10,867 bases of DNA, from the NCBI GenBank assembly GCA_047639615.1, contig JBLIOL010000191.1, positions 1 to 10,867 of the forward strand, written 5' to 3'. Position numbers and translations under genes: made by a program. Positions 5,952-10,867 of the stretch are shown here, piece after piece (within the stretch, counting starts at the first letter, position 1; the number at the start of each line of letters is the position of its first letter). The notes under the pieces are model-generated. The model was not told the origin of the DNA. It saw only the letters and a list, made by a program, of their open reading frames with translations, and did not search any database. The stretch comes from CAYWNK01 sp047639615. GTDB lineage: Bacteria > Planctomycetota > UBA1135 > GCA-002686595.

Positions 5952-6911
5952 ATGGCAGACCTCTCCGTGGACCTCGCAGGCATGACCCTGCGAAACCCCC
6001 TGCTAAGCGCATCGGGAACCTTCGGGCATGGCCTGGAGATGCAGCACATGGTGGCGCCCAAGCTCTTGGGCGGGCTGGTCAGTAAGACCGTCACCATGAA
6101 GCCGCGTCGGGGCAACCCCATGCCGCGTATCGCCGAGACCGCGGCCGGCTTCCTGAACTCCATCGGCTTGGAGAATCATGGCGTCGCTGCCTACGAGCGC
6201 GATGTGCTGCCCATGGTGGCTGAGGCCGACACCCTGATCATCGCCAACCTGGGCGGCGAGTCCGTCGAAGAGTTCGCCGAGCTGGCCGCGCGCCTGGACG
6301 GGCGCGCGGAGATCGACGCCTTCGAGATCAACCTCTCCTGTCCCAATGTGGATGGGGGCAAGCTGCCCTACAGCACGGACCCCGAGCGAGCGGAGAAGGT
6401 CATGGCCGGCGTGCGCGCCGCCACCAGCAAGCCGATCTTCGCCAAGCTCTCGCCCAACGTTACGCACATCGGTGAGATCGCCCGCGGCGCTGAAGCCGGC
6501 GGCGCCGACGGCATCACGGCGGTCAATACCCTGCTGGGCATGGCGGTGGATTGGCGCAGCGGTCGGCCTGCTTTGAACACCACCGTCGGCGGCTACTCCG
6601 GTGCAGCCATCAAGCCCGTAGCCCTACGCTGCGCTTGGCAATGCGTCGAGGCGGTGTCGATCCCGGTCATCGGCTGTGGCGGGATTCGCACCGCCAGCGA
6701 TGTGCTTGAATACATGGTTGTCGGCTGTGCTGCGGTGCAGATCGGTACGGCCAGCTTCAGCGATCCGAGCCTCTTGGCGCGACTCGGCGAGCAACTGCAC
6801 GAGCTCCTCGACGGCGCCGGCATCGGCAGTATGGGGGAGTTGCGTGGCCGACTCTGGCCGCACGGCACGAGCAAACCCACCGCTGCCAAACCCACCTCTG
6901 GCGTTTCCTGA
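5952..6911 (+). CDS. pyrD: Dihydroorotate dehydrogenase, class 1B-like catalytic subunit
   Basis: PyrD oxidises dihydroorotate to orotate, the fourth step of UMP synthesis, using FMN in a TIM barrel. From ATG 5952 the product has 319 residues. Visible landmarks are NPLLSASGTFG (15-25), the FMN-contacting Lys45 in VSKTVT, GFLNSIGLEN (66-75), and NLSCPN (127-132) with Cys130 as the catalytic base; a Cys here marks class 1 enzymes, as class 2 has Ser. AKLSPN (164-169) carries Lys165. Phosphate-binding glycines are at GGYSG (213-217) and GCGGI (241-245). It most resembles the 1B type, which works with the PyrK iron-sulfur/FAD subunit and NAD. No pyrK is present here, so the electron acceptor is not shown by context. 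The C-terminal tail (about 305-319) is low-complexity, rich in Pro, Thr and Lys. The start is set by the Shine-Dalgarno at 5935-5942. The next gene begins 16 nt after the stop. Confidence 0.95.
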   Translation: MADLSVDLAGMTLRNPLLSASGTFGHGLEMQHMVAPKLLGGLVSKTVTMKPRRGNPMPRIAETAAGFLNSIGLENHGVAAYERDVLPMVAEADTLIIANLGGESVEEFAELAARLDGRAEIDAFEINLSCPNVDGGKLPYSTDPERAEKVMAGVRAATSKPIFAKLSPNVTHIGEIARGAEAGGADGITAVNTLLGMAVDWRSGRPALNTTVGGYSGAAIKPVALRCAWQCVEAVSIPVIGCGGIRTASDVLEYMVVGCAAVQIGTASFSDPSLLARLGEQLHELLDGAGIGSMGELRGRLWPHGTSKPTAAKPTSGVS

Positions 6912-6927
6912 CGAGCCTTACGCTGCC

Positions 6928-7863
6928 ATGAAACTGGAGTCCATTACCCCGGAGCACGTGCGCGAAGCCCTGGGCTTGTACGTGGCCTTGGCCTGGCCGT
7001 CGGATCGCGAAGGTCAGCCGCGCATGTCGCCCGAGGACCTACCCGAGGCCAAGACCCTCGAGGACCTGCTGCCCTTCTTTGAGTGCCCGCGCAGCGAGGA
7101 GAAGGTGGCCGGACGGCGCTACACCCTGCGCCTGGGGAACTTCCGCTACCCCTTCATGAAGTTCGTCTTCCAGGAGTACCTGCTGGAGGGCGAGTTCTTC
7201 TTCAGCGTCGATACCCATGACGAGCTGAGCATCACCCCGGACATGCCTGACTATCAGGAGTGGCAGGGGGTGCGCGCCTTGAACGCCGAGCTCAAGCGCG
7301 AAATCGAGTCATCCTGGGCCACCCATGGCCTGCCGACCCACGAGGCCCTGCGCGAGCTCATGGAGCATGCCGCTCAGAGCCAGGTGGTGGACTGCGCCCC
7401 GGTCGAGGGCAAGCGCGCCCGGTTGTTGATCGCCGACGATGAGCAGGATGTCGCCTGTGGCCTGGGGGCCATGCTGGACGCCAAGGGCTACGACGTCTGC
7501 CTGGCCTTCGACGGCCAGCAGGCGATCGAGGCTCTGGAATTGGACCCCTTGCCCAATCTGGTGGTGCTCGACTTCTCGATGCCGGGACTGACCGGGGAGC
7601 AGGTCATCGAGCGCCTCCGAGCGGATCCCCGTACGTGCCAGCTGCCGGTGGTGCTGGCCACGGCTACGGACATTGCCCCAGAGATCATGGCAGGCGCAAA
7701 TGCCCTGCTGCGCAAGCCATACCCCCAACAGCTGCTGTTTCGGGTGATCGAGGATCAATTGGAGCCCTGGCGGGCTCAGGAGGCTATTCGGGTGGCTTCC
7801 AGGCTGAAAAACCGGGGCTCGGAGTCCCAGTTAGATCCAGGTGAAGTCGCCGAGCCTGAATGA
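6928..7863 (+). CDS. Response-regulator protein with unrecognised N-terminal domain
   Basis: A 311-residue protein. Residues about 164-280 form a CheY-like receiver: acidic pair Asp170/Asp171 (LIADDE), phospho-acceptor Asp215 (VVLDFSMPG), switch Thr245 (VLATAT) and Lys263 (LRKPY). Residues 1-155 precede the receiver, the reverse of the usual receiver-first layout. I do not recognise this domain: it is rich in charged and aromatic residues (YTLRLGNFRYPFMKFVF, FFFSVDTHDEL) with no evident DNA-binding helix-turn-helix, GGDEF or EAL motif and no membrane segment. The last 30 residues are polar and probably disordered. Output may be by protein contact. The start ATG 6928 is chosen because it lies 16 nt after pyrD; the frame stays open far upstream, but only by overlapping pyrD. 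No histidine kinase is encoded nearby, so the phosphate donor is unknown. It ends 105 nt before secA. Confidence 0.88.
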   Translation: MKLESITPEHVREALGLYVALAWPSDREGQPRMSPEDLPEAKTLEDLLPFFECPRSEEKVAGRRYTLRLGNFRYPFMKFVFQEYLLEGEFFFSVDTHDELSITPDMPDYQEWQGVRALNAELKREIESSWATHGLPTHEALRELMEHAAQSQVVDCAPVEGKRARLLIADDEQDVACGLGAMLDAKGYDVCLAFDGQQAIEALELDPLPNLVVLDFSMPGLTGEQVIERLRADPRTCQLPVVLATATDIAPEIMAGANALLRKPYPQQLLFRVIEDQLEPWRAQEAIRVASRLKNRGSESQLDPGEVAEPE

Positions 7864-7968
7864 ACCCGCATAGGGGGCCTTGGCATGGGCCCCGAGTGGC
7901 TCTCTAATGCTGCGCTTCAACCTTGGGTCCTGCTTCGTGGACCCGATCATTTGTGCGGCGCGATATCT
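7864..7968 (+). promoter_or_regulatory. secA leader with two hairpins
   Basis: Two six-bp stems can form: GGGGCC (7874-7879) with GGCCCC (7888-7893) and GGGTCC (7925-7930) with GGACCC (7939-7944), each with an eight-base loop. Neither has a T tract. The first may be a weak end for the upstream transcript; the second lies 24 nt before the secA ATG. No Shine-Dalgarno and no convincing promoter could be picked out. A role in secA control is only a possibility. Confidence 0.35.

Positions 7969-10867
<2,899 letters not shown>

Noticed and set aside
6676..6927. Upstream extension of the receiver gene overlapping pyrD
   Set aside because: This would overlap 236 nt of conserved pyrD, and the extra residues are an out-of-frame pyrD reading.

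Overview
The window is about 10.9 kb of high-GC bacterial chromosome carrying mostly conserved housekeeping genes. A tight gene layout, weak or absent Shine-Dalgarno sequences, a lipoprotein signal peptidase, a secreted protein with a beta-sandwich-like end, and a TraR/DksA-type gene directly followed by lspA would fit a Planctomycetota-like Gram-negative. That placement is inference from gene style and order, not from a search.

Layout. Positions 1-170 hold no convincing gene, but end in a 13-bp tandem duplication running into a perfect 30-bp inverted repeat that covers the first candidate start codon of uvrC. Then come uvrC (171-2024, +), a short selenoprotein gene of the SelW/Rdx thioredoxin-like family (2051-2275, +), and a secreted protein of unknown function (2349-3722, +). 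The secreted protein gene converges on a XerC/D-type tyrosine recombinase (4711-3785, -); five copies of a 13-bp repeat lie at the junction. A divergent intergenic region with a candidate promoter leads into a rightward run: TraR/DksA-type zinc-finger protein (4890-5261), lspA (5265-5903), class 1B-like pyrD (5952-6911), a protein with an unrecognised N-terminal domain and a C-terminal receiver domain (6928-7863), and secA (7969 to past the window end).

Main discovery. The stretch between uvrC and the secreted protein gene looks non-coding under ordinary ORF calling, because the gene contains an in-frame TGA. Read with that TGA as selenocysteine, it gives a complete 74-residue SelW-like protein. 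Its redox motif is Cys-Asn-Met-Sec, and the family landmarks (GGVFEV, DGKLVFSKK, RFP) follow. Just downstream of the TGA is a small hairpin with a GGUCU apical loop, as expected for a bacterial SECIS element. TGA also ends uvrC, xerC, the TraR/DksA gene, pyrD and the receiver gene, so this is local recoding and not a changed genetic code. The organism should therefore encode SelA, SelB, SelD and tRNA-Sec elsewhere.

How the genes work together. UvrC (nucleotide excision repair) and XerC/D (chromosome dimer resolution) maintain DNA. LspA and SecA serve protein export and lipoprotein maturation. PyrD makes pyrimidines. The TraR/DksA-type protein and the receiver protein are regulatory. The SelW-like protein probably acts in thiol redox control. 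The arrangement 4890-7863 is compact enough to be one operon, with secA possibly starting its own transcript.
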